64,000 nucleotides of DNA, taken from positions 62,001-126,000 of the forward strand of contig CAAGCB010000013.1 of the NCBI GenBank assembly GCA_900768185.1, given 5' to 3'. How positions within the stretch are numbered: the stretch's first letter is position 1; each line of letters starts with the position of its first letter. The translations under genes and the position numbers were made by a program. The notes under the pieces are model-generated. The model was not told where the DNA came from. It made no database searches and worked only from the letters and a program-made list of their open reading frames with translations. Of the stretch, positions 53,701-61,691 are shown piece after piece. Origin of the DNA: Alphaproteobacteria bacterium. GTDB lineage: Bacteria > Pseudomonadota > Alphaproteobacteria > CAAGCB01 > CAG-977.

Positions 53701-53967
53701 TTAAGGGGGTGGAAAATCGCGATGGGAACGGTTACGCCCTACGGCAGTGGCGGCGGTTATATCTGGAACGCGGGCGGCGTGTCCGTCAATTCGATGGGGG
53801 CGGTCGCGCACACCTATTGCTATTTCAATCCGCAGCGTTTCAACATGCCGAATATGCGCTTTATGGACGAGAACGGAGATCCGAAACCGACAGGTGGCTC
53901 GGGGTCCATCTTGACGCCGATGGACAATCCGATTCTGGACAGTTCCAATTCCGATTGGATGTGGTAA
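50731..53967 (+). CDS. PilV-like pilus tip adhesin (shufflon-type N-terminus)
   Basis: 1078-aa protein. The N-terminus NERGALMIEAIALLGLMTMMSPMVV is a type IV prepilin-like signal (Gly before the cleavage point, Glu at +5, hydrophobic helix), followed by IAGQMKEMKDALSNWIDAHY, as in PilV proteins with the shufflon constant region. The middle (~385-750) is Asn/Ser/Thr-rich beta-repeat sequence whose DNA looks less GC-rich and uses other codons than the ends. The C-terminal ~250 residues are Cys-rich (CTWHVP, ECPEDMNCWAHPYM) and end with a folded module (GGGYIWNAGGVSVN). No recombinase or inverted repeats flank it here. Ribosome site GGAGG fixes the start. Confidence 0.65.
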   Translation: MNPQAKTTRQNERGALMIEAIALLGLMTMMSPMVVRQTADRTAEMEEVAIAGQMKEMKDALSNWIDAHYQERTAAFANSNTLDTHFTVNASQLAEYLSANYLDGSNFRGNKLADGFDIGVRAQCTEAAKTDGSDCVSGTCYTMTNGAVTSISDTATTKCSRYKMTGMILSRSDSEIDDRRASRIASMIGADGGYMRTSTLVNAMSAGSAATEMTKIMGAQGIWEGNVGDFFTGMSTARGGRVAATTTYSSGFSGDYLYRKKVDGLPGANSMFTDLDMGGATECNADGCHKINNAGGMEVIGGKILIRSRNGASARDGVVGNSGDSDYARIALATDESHIYSNNSVTIGIDSSSASVRVAPGTVNLTPGVMSDTYMNMRGGNVSIHTQGTDLNVLSSAIRGRSRDIELDAVRLFDASGYAGVSITSGSGPVTLVSGRNMLLDAIGDLDMGGRNTNIDGGYINATAQTQFKTRIFNSNTSLTMNNGAIVQRTTRTRINMSDSRQSIGLGIGGGSDFGPPTDSSLTLNNNTFQVYTPRTSFSRSWLALNGQGLNITLGNFANNLSDVRRLFYQNNGLELYTGESGSYADGRIKRRGHRIDFTSGNFLNSTKLASIVVQQGSNLPSVRGAPRDRGVAVSVVVGNELETQPLVSMYGESGRVSGVFFQPERMAYGNGQKGSVVLNRTMTSINADTGVQTGYMYGGSVMSVPGTPGGAISSITETAAVFINNQGSPYDPYRSHSSDTSKYNKFRVDPAFISVMNDIKVTSRGGARLSEALPNYILKGIYEMTNSYGAGSWPCVNGEEVAGSCTWHVPKFTKDDLFLSSDSPEFSCDAFGDTHPIKNGGGTCSETGGYVTFSLYANTYTECPEDMNCWAHPYMGTVPAPGRTVTEKSKTGRNGTEKNNVLAAQEEGVCPDGYQAVMTLTPTAFDVGRVSYINPNYDITSAKVAYNAGWQNFKNESNRRAAGIMQAATRIGTAISEDIEVNTSANTRTLRGWKIAMGTVTPYGSGGGYIWNAGGVSVNSMGAVAHTYCYFNPQRFNMPNMRFMDENGDPKPTGGSGSILTPMDNPILDSSNSDWMW

Positions 53968-53999
53968 GTGCCGCGGCGTGACAGGGAAAGGAGGTCGCC

Positions 54000-54806
54000 A
54001 TGTTTTTCTGGATAATGATCGCATCGCTGATCGGGTTGCTCAGTTTCGGCAATCTGCACGAAAAGACCAAGGACGACGCTTTCTTTGTCACGCCGGTGTA
54101 CGAAGCCATGGCGCTGGGCACTTATCAACAGCACGTTTCCGTCGAAGCCGGATTGCTGGACGCCATGCGCCAAAACCCGACGGCGGCAAACAATTACATC
54201 AACGGCTTTGCCGACGGCATTGTTCCGTTGGCGGGCGCGTCGGGCGGGGCGTTGTCGGGCATTCGCGTCGACAATCCCTTGCTGACGTATTTTCAGGCGC
54301 GCCTGCCCCCGATGTACAAACCCCAAAACGGCACGCGGACATACCTGATTTGCGTCGACAAACCGCAGGTCGCGTCGCAAATCAGTTGCTCTGCGGCTGA
54401 CGCCGTCAAATATATCATCACCGTCCGCGCCGTCCCCCCCAGATACGACGGCGTCGACAGAATGGCTGCTCTGCACGCCGTGTCCATGGCGACGGGACAT
54501 TCCCGATTCGTCGGTTTTTTGGCAAAGGCGGCGGCGCCGCTGGACAATTCGACGGGGCAGGTCAGACATCAGCCGCTGGGATCCGCGTATTACCTGATGA
54601 CCGCGGGCGTCGCCCCCGTCAACAGCGTCTATCTGCCGAATTACGCGACATGCAACTTTCCCACCGGCGGATCGTCCGTGCTGGGCGACATGCTGGGACA
54701 ACGGACGTACATCGCCGCGCTGACCCTGTTCGCCGGATTGCAGCCGAACGAAAACATGCCTGCGGGAACCCCCGGCATTTGCCCCGCCGTGACATATAAC
54801 AACTGA
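54000..54806 (+). CDS. Putative pilus accessory protein, unknown
   Basis: 268-aa protein with an N-terminal membrane helix (MFFWIMIASLIGLLSF) and a largely beta/loop periplasmic part with two Cys pairs (ICVDKPQVASQISC; TCNF...GICP). It lies 32 bases after the adhesin gene with AAGGAGG, so it is cotranscribed. Its layout recalls the small PilM-type accessory proteins of thin pili, but at 268 aa it is larger and the similarity is weak. Confidence 0.55.
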   Translation: MFFWIMIASLIGLLSFGNLHEKTKDDAFFVTPVYEAMALGTYQQHVSVEAGLLDAMRQNPTAANNYINGFADGIVPLAGASGGALSGIRVDNPLLTYFQARLPPMYKPQNGTRTYLICVDKPQVASQISCSAADAVKYIITVRAVPPRYDGVDRMAALHAVSMATGHSRFVGFLAKAAAPLDNSTGQVRHQPLGSAYYLMTAGVAPVNSVYLPNYATCNFPTGGSSVLGDMLGQRTYIAALTLFAGLQPNENMPAGTPGICPAVTYNN

Positions 54807-54875
54807 TTTTTCGCGGCGGGTTCGATAAAACGGATTCGCAACCGCGATTTAAATCGTCTCTGCCCGTCGACGGCG

Positions 54876-55298
54876 TCAGCGAACCGTGTCCGTACAGCCG
54901 GAATCGGATCGCGCGGCGGATTCGACGCGTTCGACCATCGCGAAAAATCCGTTGCGGCGCGTCGGGCTCAGGTGCGATTCCAATCCCAGTTTTTTAAAAA
55001 TCGATTCAACGTCCGTATCGCGGATTTCCCGTTTCGTCCTGCCCGATAAAATAATGCGCAGAACGGCGATCAAACCGCGGACGATGTGGGCGTCGCTGTC
55101 CCCGTCGAACGTCAGCACGTCGCCGTCGATTTTGATTTTCAGCCACACCCGGCTCATACAGCCTTCGACTTTGTTTTGATCGTTTTTGTCGGCTTCGTTC
55201 AGCGCGGGCATATCCCTGCCCAATTCGATCAGATAGGCGTACCGATCTTCCCAGTTGTCCAAAAAAGAAAAGTTTTCAATCAGTTCCGCCGTATCCAT
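54876..55298 (-). CDS. sufE: SufE-like cysteine desulfuration protein
   Basis: SufE, 140 aa, accepts persulfide sulfur from SufS during Fe-S assembly. Active Cys is C47 in KVEGCMSRVWL. N-terminal LIENFSFLDNWEDRYAYLIELG and RGLIAVLRIILSG are typical. Stand-alone, without sufBCDS nearby. Confidence 0.92.
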   Translation of the reverse strand: MDTAELIENFSFLDNWEDRYAYLIELGRDMPALNEADKNDQNKVEGCMSRVWLKIKIDGDVLTFDGDSDAHIVRGLIAVLRIILSGRTKREIRDTDVESIFKKLGLESHLSPTRRNGFFAMVERVESAARSDSGCTDTVR

Positions 55299-55367
55299 TT
55301 TACATAGCCTTTCGTTTGCCGGAAAAATCCGCTTTTATATTTACCCCTTGCCGCGCCAAAGTGCCAG

Positions 55368-55406
55368 ATAAAAAATTTCCCCGTCCGCGGCGGCGGGCGG
55401 GGAAAA
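55368..55406 (-). terminator. Terminator of the response regulator gene
   Basis: Minus strand stem TTTCCCCGCCCGC / GCGGACGGGGAAA (one C-A mismatch), then TTTTTT. It separates the regulator from sufE. Confidence 0.8.
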
Positions 55407-55422
55407 CGGCGGCAAACGAAAG

Positions 55423-56079
55423 TCAGGCTTCCAAAATGCCCAGACGTTGCGCCGTCACGACGGCTTTCGTTCTGTTTTCGACGTGCAAATGGCGCAACAA
55501 AGCGTTGATGTGCAGTTTGACGGTCGCTTCGGATACGTTCATTTCATAGGCGATCTGTTTGTTCGACAAACCGTTGCCGAGGTGTTGCAACACTTCGCTT
55601 TGGCGGTAGGTCAGATTCTTGCCGTCGGGCAAAGCGTGCGACAAAATCCGGCTTTCGCCCGATTTGCGCGGACGCGCCGCCAACCCTTTCAATACGGCGG
55701 GCGGAACATAGGTGTTGCCGTCCATAATCAAACGCAACGCGTTGATGATCAGCGAATCCGACGATAATTTCGTGACGTATCCGACCGCCCCTAACCCGAA
55801 CGCGTCCAAAATGTCGCGTTGTTCTTCGCTTTCCCCCAGCATGACAACGCGCGCATCGGCAAAGGCGGTTTTCAGCGTTTTAAAATCATCGCGCCACTGT
55901 TCGCCCAGAATATCGCGGTCGATGAATATCAAATCGAATTTTTCATTCGCGTCCGCCAAAGCCCTCACGGCGTTCATGTCGGTTACTTCACGCAAATCCG
56001 TCGCGGATTCAAAGCGTTGCAGCTGGCGGCTGAATCCTTCGCGAAACAAGGTGTGACTGTCGGCTAAAAGTATTTTCAT
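55423..56079 (-). CDS. LuxR-family response regulator
   Basis: 218-aa NarL/FixJ-type regulator. Receiver domain with phospho-Asp D54 (LIFIDRDILGE), acidic pocket near D7, Thr/Lys switch region (VVMLGESEEQ; VTKLSS). C-terminal HTH at ~150-210 (LTYRQSEVLQHLGNGLSNKQIAYEMNVSEATVKLHI-type helix pair). No sensor kinase next to it. Targets cannot be told. Confidence 0.92.
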   Translation of the reverse strand: MKILLADSHTLFREGFSRQLQRFESATDLREVTDMNAVRALADANEKFDLIFIDRDILGEQWRDDFKTLKTAFADARVVMLGESEEQRDILDAFGLGAVGYVTKLSSDSLIINALRLIMDGNTYVPPAVLKGLAARPRKSGESRILSHALPDGKNLTYRQSEVLQHLGNGLSNKQIAYEMNVSEATVKLHINALLRHLHVENRTKAVVTAQRLGILEA

Positions 56080-56212
56080 GTCGTTCCCCTTTCGTTAAGT
56101 GTTTTTTACTTGCGACTATAACGATAGGACGAAACAACAGGCGCGCCTAGTTGGCAAAACGCCTTAAAGCCAAAGGGTTAATCCTTTCGATAAATGCGGT
56201 TTTTCGGATTTT

Positions 56213-56794
56213 TTATTGCGGCGGCAGGGAAAATTCGCTGTCGTCGCAAATCAAATGAAACGGCGCGCCGTGCGGAACGGTGTACAGCTTTAATCCGAAC
56301 AACAGCATAAAACAGCGCATCACCGCGCTGTGGGCGGACACGCCGATAACGGTTCGGTCGCTTTCGCACGCGATTTTTCGCATGGCGGTCAGAACTCGCC
56401 GCTGAATGTCGCGTTTTGATTCGCCGCCCGGAAAACGCGCGTCCATGTCGCTTTCCTCTAAACTTTGCCACGCGGGGGCGATGTCCGGAAAAGCGGCTAG
56501 GATTTCGGCTTTGGTCTTGCCTTCCGCCGCGCCGAACCGCCCTTCTTTCAGTCCGTCTTCCGTCGTCAAAGGCACATGCAGTAAATCGGCGACGGCGCGT
56601 CCCGTTTCAACGGCGCGTTTCAACGGAGAGGAATAAACGATTTCTATGCCGCTGTTTTTCAATCCCCGCGCCAAAGCCCGCGCCTGACCGCGTCCCGTTT
56701 CGTTCAGCGGATAGTCATACCCCTGTCCCTGCCAGCGACCCGTCAGGTTCATATCCGTCTGCCCGTGGCGAAAAATGTAAAAATCTTTTTTCAA
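56213..56794 (-). CDS. Histidine phosphatase (phosphoglycerate mutase-like)
   Basis: 193-aa protein with the RHG motif (IFRHGQTDMN, catalytic H10), Arg in YSSPLKRAVETG, acid Glu in KEGRFGAAEG and second His in VSAHSAVMR. Substrate unknown: cofactor-dependent mutase-like enzymes of this size are often broad phosphatases (CobC, PhoE, GpmB types). Confidence 0.87.
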   Translation of the reverse strand: MKKDFYIFRHGQTDMNLTGRWQGQGYDYPLNETGRGQARALARGLKNSGIEIVYSSPLKRAVETGRAVADLLHVPLTTEDGLKEGRFGAAEGKTKAEILAAFPDIAPAWQSLEESDMDARFPGGESKRDIQRRVLTAMRKIACESDRTVIGVSAHSAVMRCFMLLFGLKLYTVPHGAPFHLICDDSEFSLPPQ

Positions 56795-56824
56795 CGCGAA
56801 ATCACCGAATCGATCGAAAAGCGG

Positions 56825-57382
56825 TTAAAACCAGCTTTCGCCGCCCTTTTCCCGTTTCAGAAAATCAAACCATTCGGCGACCTGTTCGCCCTGCGGATTC
56901 GACAGGATAAAATCGACGCTCAACGCTTTGTTTTCCGCCGAATCGTCGTTTTTCAGCGGAATTTCAGCCAGCTCGACGTCCAAAACGTAATCATAGCGCA
57001 CGGATCCGTCCACCACCCACATCGCCCGCGTGTTCATCAGTTCGTGTTCGATCGCTTCGTGGACGACGGCGGGATTGATTTTCCCCGACGGATTGTAGTT
57101 CAGCACGTCGCGCAAAGCGATTTTAACGCGTTCGGGCTTGTTCGCGAACCGGTCGGAACGCGCCATTTCCCCGATGATGCGGTACGACAGCAGGATATAG
57201 TCCTGATCCAACGCGCCCGCCCCTTTTTTCAACCGTAAATAAGTCATGTAGTCGGCGACGTCTTCGCGGCGCAACTGCGCGTCGGATTTCAAAATGACAT
57301 CGCGGCGCGCGTCAATCGTCGCGGATTGACACGCCGTCAGAAACAATGACAAAACGGCAAAGACAAAGAACGCTTTTTTCAT
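56825..57382 (-). CDS. Lipoprotein of unknown function
   Basis: 185-aa lipoprotein: MKKAFFVFAVLSLFLTAC with lipidation at C18. The mature part has an alpha/beta pattern with VVDGSVRYDYVLDVELAEIPL and a final LKREKGGESWF. The general outline (helix, then central strands built on gADYvl-like repeats) resembles LpoB-type activators of penicillin-binding proteins, but no motif proves it. Co-directional with the phosphatase, the MIF homologue and rne. Confidence 0.65.
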   Translation of the reverse strand: MKKAFFVFAVLSLFLTACQSATIDARRDVILKSDAQLRREDVADYMTYLRLKKGAGALDQDYILLSYRIIGEMARSDRFANKPERVKIALRDVLNYNPSGKINPAVVHEAIEHELMNTRAMWVVDGSVRYDYVLDVELAEIPLKNDDSAENKALSVDFILSNPQGEQVAEWFDFLKREKGGESWF

Positions 57383-57405
57383 CGTTTCCCTTTCCCGAAC
57401 GGGCG

Positions 57406-57750
57406 TCAGAACGTGCCGCCGTTATATCCCCAATGCGAACCGGGGACTGACGAAAATTCGATATAGACGCGGGCGGGCGTGACTTTCAGCCGATCTTCCG
57501 CCATTTCGGTCAGCACTTTGGACAGTTGCGGAATTTCGTTGTCGGACAGGTTGACGCTTTTCAGTTCCATGTACACGGTCGGCAAAGTCGTCATGCCCAT
57601 CGCCATGTGTTCGTTCGGACACACGTTCACCATCACATAGCTTTCGGGCTTGCCCAAAGCTTCGGCGACAACGCGCGTGGCGTGGTTCATCAAAGCCAGC
57701 GTCGTCGTTTTTTCCAAATCGATATTCGTTTTCAAAATCAGCAAAGGCAT
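57406..57750 (-). CDS. MIF/tautomerase-like protein
   Basis: 114-aa protein of the macrophage migration inhibitory factor superfamily. It begins MPLLILKTN, giving the catalytic Pro1 after Met removal, and ends RVYIEFSSVPGSHWGYNGGTF, close to the MIF pattern (RVYI....., GWN..TF). Length equals mammalian MIF (~114). Trimer with phenylpyruvate tautomerase activity expected. No secretion signal. Such homologues occur in some host-associated bacteria and parasites. Confidence 0.88.
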   Translation of the reverse strand: MPLLILKTNIDLEKTTTLALMNHATRVVAEALGKPESYVMVNVCPNEHMAMGMTTLPTVYMELKSVNLSDNEIPQLSKVLTEMAEDRLKVTPARVYIEFSSVPGSHWGYNGGTF

Positions 57751-57816
57751 TGCTTCAGATCCTTTTCTTTTGATCGGCGAAAGAAGGCGTCGCCGCCCCC
57801 TTTCGCCGACGATTCG

Positions 57817-60027
57817 TTATTCCGCGGCGTTGTCGGGCGCGGTCGGTTTGCGGCGGCGGTTGTAGCGGCGGCGGGGCTTTTTCTGCCCGTTCGCGTTTTC
57901 GCTGTCGTTTCCCGCGGTTTCAGCAGAAACGTCCGGCGTCGGATTTTCACCGCGTTCCCCGTCGTTTTCCGAAACGTTCGCGTTTTCACCGTCGCCGCGG
58001 CGGCGGTTGCCGCGAAAACGGCGGTTGCGGCGCGGAAAACGGTTGCGGCGGCGGTTGTTTTCGCCGTTTTCGTCCTCGTCCCGACGATCCGCCTCTCCGT
58101 CTTCGGTTTTTTGAACGGTTTTCAATCCTTCTTCAAACATTTCATCGGCTTGAATGACCTCGGGTTCGTCCGATTCCGCCGGTTCGGAGGATTCGGAAGG
58201 GGCTTCCGACGCCTGTTCCGCGGGTTCGCGGTTTCCTCTGTTGCGGCGGTGACGGCGGCGGCGTTCGCGCGGCTGACGCTGTTCGTCGCTTTCTTCCGTC
58301 TTGATTTCCGTTTCCGTTTCGGCGGCGGGCAAAGCGACGGGGTCGGAATCGACGCGGACAACGCGTTCCATGCGGTAATCCGTCGGAAATTGCAGGGAAT
58401 CGTCGGCTTCCAGATAAATGCGGACGTTGTAGGCGTTTTCGATTTTATGCAGATCGTCGCGCTTGCGGTTCAAAACGTACAAAGCCGTCGCGGGCGGAAC
58501 GGTCATGTGCAGTTCGCTGAAACGGCGTTTCATGCTTTCTTCTTCCAAAACGTGCAAAGTGTGAATCGATACGGATTCCGTCGATCGGATCATGCCTTTG
58601 CCGCGGCAGTACGGGCATTGCGAATAACTGGTTTCGATAAAGCTGGAATGCAGACGCTGGCGTGACAGCTCCATCAGTCCGAAACCCGTGATGCGTCCCA
58701 TCTGGACGCGCGCGCGGTCGCGTTTCAGCGCGTCTTTCATGCGGCGTTCGACGGCGTGGTTGTTGCGCGATTCCTCCATATCGATAAAATCGATGACGAC
58801 CAACCCCGCCATATCGCGCAAACGCAGCTGGCGCGCGATTTCGTCGGCGGCTTCCAAATTGGTTTTCAGGGCGGTTTCCTCGATGTTGCGTTCTTTTGTC
58901 GCACGCCCCGAATTGACGTCGATCGCGACCAGCGCTTCGGTCTGATCCATGACCAGATAAGCCCCCGATTTCAGCTGAACGATGTTGCTGTGCAGGGATT
59001 CCAACTGCGATTCAACCTGATAGCGGAAAAACAAGGGAGTGGATTCGTCCTTGTACAGCTTGATTTTTTTGGCGTGGCTGGGCGTCAGGATTTTCATGAA
59101 ATCACGCGCCATCTTATATTCCGCTTCGCCTTCGATCAAAACTTCTTCGATATCGCGGGTGTACATGTCGCGCAGGGCGCGCTTGATCAGGTTGCCTTCT
59201 TCGTGAATCAGCTCGGGCGCGGACGATTCCATCGTTTTGTCGCGGATTTGAACCCATGTTTTGATCAGATAATCGTAATCGCGCTTGATTTCCAGACTGG
59301 TGCGTTCTTTGCCCGCGGTGCGGACGATGACGGACATTCCGGTCGGCAGAGGCAGTTTGGAAACGATGCCTTTCAGGCGTTTCCTGTCAGCGGCGTTGGT
59401 GATTTTGCGCGATACGCCGCCGCCGCGCGCGTTGTTCGGCATCAAAACGCAGTAGCGTCCCGCCAAAGACAGATACGTCGTCAGCGCCGCGCCTTTGTTG
59501 CCGCGTTCTTCCTTGATCACCTGAACCAGCAAAACCTGTCCGCGGTGAATGACCTCTTGGATTTTGTATTTTTTGATCTGACGGTAGCGGTTGCGGTTGA
59601 TGACTTCGTCGTTTTCGTTTTCACTGACGGTTTCGACGATTCGTTCGGCGCCGTCTTCGCCGTCGGCGTCTTCGGCGGCGGTTTCGGGATCCTGCGTCCG
59701 TTCGGCGGTCGCGCGTTGGGCGTCGTCATCTTCGTCGTCGTCGCGCATCATGGATTCTTTCAGCGCTTCGCGGTCGGCGACGGGGATTTGATAATAGTCG
59801 GGGTGGATTTCGTTAAACGCCAGAAAACCGTGGCGGTTTCCGCCGTAATCAACGAAAGCCGCCTGCAAAGACGGTTCGACGCGCGCGACTTTCGCCAGAT
59901 AGATGTTGCCTTTGATTTGCTTTTTGGTGGAAGTTTCGATGTCCAGTTCGTCCAGTCGGGTTCCGTCAACGATAACCACCCGCATTTCTTCGGAATGGGT
60001 GGCGTCTATCAGCATTCTTTTGGTCAT
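57817..60027 (-). CDS. rne: Ribonuclease E
   Basis: RNase E, 736 aa, the endonuclease of the degradosome. S1 domain with an acidic insert (~75-140: RDDDEDDDAQ, EDADGEDGAE), RNase H and 5' sensor regions, catalytic Asp D370 (DVNSGRAT) and D413 (VVIDFIDM), exactly 43 residues apart as in E. coli, and the Zn-link CPYCRGKG. The last ~210 residues are a disordered Arg/Glu/Asn-rich tail (RRRRHRRNRGNR, RRNRFPRRNRRFRG), the partner-binding and RNA-binding region. Start ATG has GGAG 11 bases upstream. Confidence 0.96.
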   Translation of the reverse strand: MTKRMLIDATHSEEMRVVIVDGTRLDELDIETSTKKQIKGNIYLAKVARVEPSLQAAFVDYGGNRHGFLAFNEIHPDYYQIPVADREALKESMMRDDDEDDDAQRATAERTQDPETAAEDADGEDGAERIVETVSENENDEVINRNRYRQIKKYKIQEVIHRGQVLLVQVIKEERGNKGAALTTYLSLAGRYCVLMPNNARGGGVSRKITNAADRKRLKGIVSKLPLPTGMSVIVRTAGKERTSLEIKRDYDYLIKTWVQIRDKTMESSAPELIHEEGNLIKRALRDMYTRDIEEVLIEGEAEYKMARDFMKILTPSHAKKIKLYKDESTPLFFRYQVESQLESLHSNIVQLKSGAYLVMDQTEALVAIDVNSGRATKERNIEETALKTNLEAADEIARQLRLRDMAGLVVIDFIDMEESRNNHAVERRMKDALKRDRARVQMGRITGFGLMELSRQRLHSSFIETSYSQCPYCRGKGMIRSTESVSIHTLHVLEEESMKRRFSELHMTVPPATALYVLNRKRDDLHKIENAYNVRIYLEADDSLQFPTDYRMERVVRVDSDPVALPAAETETEIKTEESDEQRQPRERRRRHRRNRGNREPAEQASEAPSESSEPAESDEPEVIQADEMFEEGLKTVQKTEDGEADRRDEDENGENNRRRNRFPRRNRRFRGNRRRGDGENANVSENDGERGENPTPDVSAETAGNDSENANGQKKPRRRYNRRRKPTAPDNAAE

Positions 60028-60051
60028 AAGTGTTAAAACTCCGTGCCGCAA

Positions 60052-60405
60052 AGCCCGTCGGTAGGGGGCGCGGCATAATGTAGGTTACGGATGCGGACGG
60101 ATCAACGCGGGCGCGTTTCGCCCGTTTCGTCATATTCGGATTTGAAATCAAAGTTCCCACCGACGGTGTCTTTCCCGAATAACCCATTGACCGTTCCGCA
60201 AAGAAATTTTTGTGGAAGCTGTTTGCTTAATCACCTTAAAGCCGCCGGAAATCCGCGTTCCGTTTGAAAACGCCCGCGAAAAGGGACGGCGATAAAAAAA
60301 ATCGTTTCAGCGCGCATAGAATAACCATCTATTAACCAAAGAACAATCATATTTTAATATGGTTTGTCGGATTTTTTCGTTTTTGACAGGAAGAAAGTTC
60401 TAAAA
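60052..60405. other. Divergent intergenic region rne / amidase
   Basis: About 350 bases without a gene. It contains the putative rne promoter, a GGGCG-CGTTT-CGCCC hairpin upstream of it (about 60108-60122), and AT-rich sequence (TATTAACC, ATATTTTAATAT) before the amidase gene with TAGAAT (60317-60322) but no matching -35. No structured RNA recognised. Confidence 0.5.
60077..60105 (-). promoter_or_regulatory. Putative promoter of rne
   Basis: Minus strand TTGATC, 17-base spacer, TACATT; leader to the rne ATG about 43 bases. Confidence 0.5.
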
Positions 60406-61605
60406 ATGACAGTTTTCCGCCATTTTCGCGTTCTGATCGCCGGATTTGCCCTTGTTCTTTTATGGGGCGGCGCGGCGTCGGGCGCGATTGTGCGCGATAT
60501 CCGGCTGGGGGCGCAAAGCGGTTCGAACGCGCGTGTCGTCATTGATTTGGACGAAAAGGTTGATTTCAAAATCTTTCCGTTGAAAAATCCTGACCGCATC
60601 GTCGTCGACCTGCCGGCATCGGCGTTCTCCGTCAATGAAAAAAACATCGCGCGCAAGGATTACGTCAACGGCGTGCGGCTGGGGAAAACGCCGAACGGCG
60701 ACGCCAGAATCGTTTTGGAATTGGATCGCGGCGCCGTCATTAAACGGTCGTTTTCGCTCGCTCCGCAAAGCGGATTCCAATGGAGGTTGGTCGTCGATTT
60801 GGAATTGCTGGCGAAAACGGACGGGTTGAAGCAGGTGACCCCCGAATGGTACGACAACTCCGTCACGCCGGAAAAAAAATCGGTTCCGGCCAAAGCGGAC
60901 AAACCGAAAAGCAAGCCGCTGATCGTTCTGGATCCCGGACACGGCGGCAAAGATCCCGGCGCGATCGGCGTTTCGGGCGTGTATGAAAAGCATCTGACGC
61001 TGGCGATGGCGAAACAGTTGCGCGCTCTGCTGGAAGAAACGGGCGCCTACCGCGTCAAGCTGACGCGTGAAACCGACGTGTTCATCGCGTTGTACGCCCG
61101 CCGTCGTTTCGCGCGTTCGGTCAACGCGGATTTGTTTGTTTCCATTCACGCGGACAGCATCAAAAAACCGCAAACGCGCGGATTGTCCGTGTACACCCTG
61201 TCCGAAAAGGCGTCTGACAAAGAGGCTGAAAAACTGGCGGAATCCGAAAACAAAGTCGATTTGATCGCAGGCATCGACCTGTCGAACGAAACGCAGGAAG
61301 TCACCGATATCCTGATTGATTTGGCGCGTCGCGAAACGAACAACCATTCGTCTTATTTCGCCGAAAAACTGATGGACGAAATCCGCAAAGAAATCACCGT
61401 TTTGCCAAATTCCCACCGTTTTGCGGGATTCGCCGTTTTGAAATCTCCCGACGTGCCGTCCGTTTTGATTGAAATGGGCTATCTGTCGAACAAGGACGAG
61501 GAACGTCTGTTGCGTCAGGCTTCCTATCGCGAAAAGCTGGCGCGGGCGACCGTGCGCGCGATTCGCGGTTATTTCGCCGAACGGCACAAAGCGAATTTCA
61601 ACTGA
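60406..61605 (+). CDS. amiC: N-acetylmuramoyl-L-alanine amidase (AMIN + Amidase_3)
   Basis: 399-aa exported amidase. Signal peptide (HFRVLIAGFALVLLWGGAASGA), AMIN domain (~28-140: DIRLGAQSGSNARVVIDL; DRIVVDLP), linker, then the Zn-dependent catalytic domain: H in VLDPGHGGKDPGA, E in YEKHL, H in FVSIHAD, catalytic E in LIEMGYLSN. A helical insert (~280-310) covers the active site as in EnvC/NlpD-regulated AmiB/C, so activator-dependent. Splits daughter-cell peptidoglycan. Upstream of and codirectional with mrcA, the common alphaproteobacterial order. Start chosen by AGGAAG and signal peptide. Confidence 0.93.
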   Translation: MTVFRHFRVLIAGFALVLLWGGAASGAIVRDIRLGAQSGSNARVVIDLDEKVDFKIFPLKNPDRIVVDLPASAFSVNEKNIARKDYVNGVRLGKTPNGDARIVLELDRGAVIKRSFSLAPQSGFQWRLVVDLELLAKTDGLKQVTPEWYDNSVTPEKKSVPAKADKPKSKPLIVLDPGHGGKDPGAIGVSGVYEKHLTLAMAKQLRALLEETGAYRVKLTRETDVFIALYARRRFARSVNADLFVSIHADSIKKPQTRGLSVYTLSEKASDKEAEKLAESENKVDLIAGIDLSNETQEVTDILIDLARRETNNHSSYFAEKLMDEIRKEITVLPNSHRFAGFAVLKSPDVPSVLIEMGYLSNKDEERLLRQASYREKLARATVRAIRGYFAERHKANFN

Positions 61606-61691
61606 TGTTTCGAATGAATATTAGCATGGACAAACGGTGCGGCGCGGGATAAACTGCGGACGGATTTATCTTTGAAATACGGATAGAAACG

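Noticed and set aside
50700..54000. Shufflon inversion sites or recombinase around the PilV-like gene
   Set aside because: No repeated inverted crossover sequences and no recombinase gene are visible in the window.
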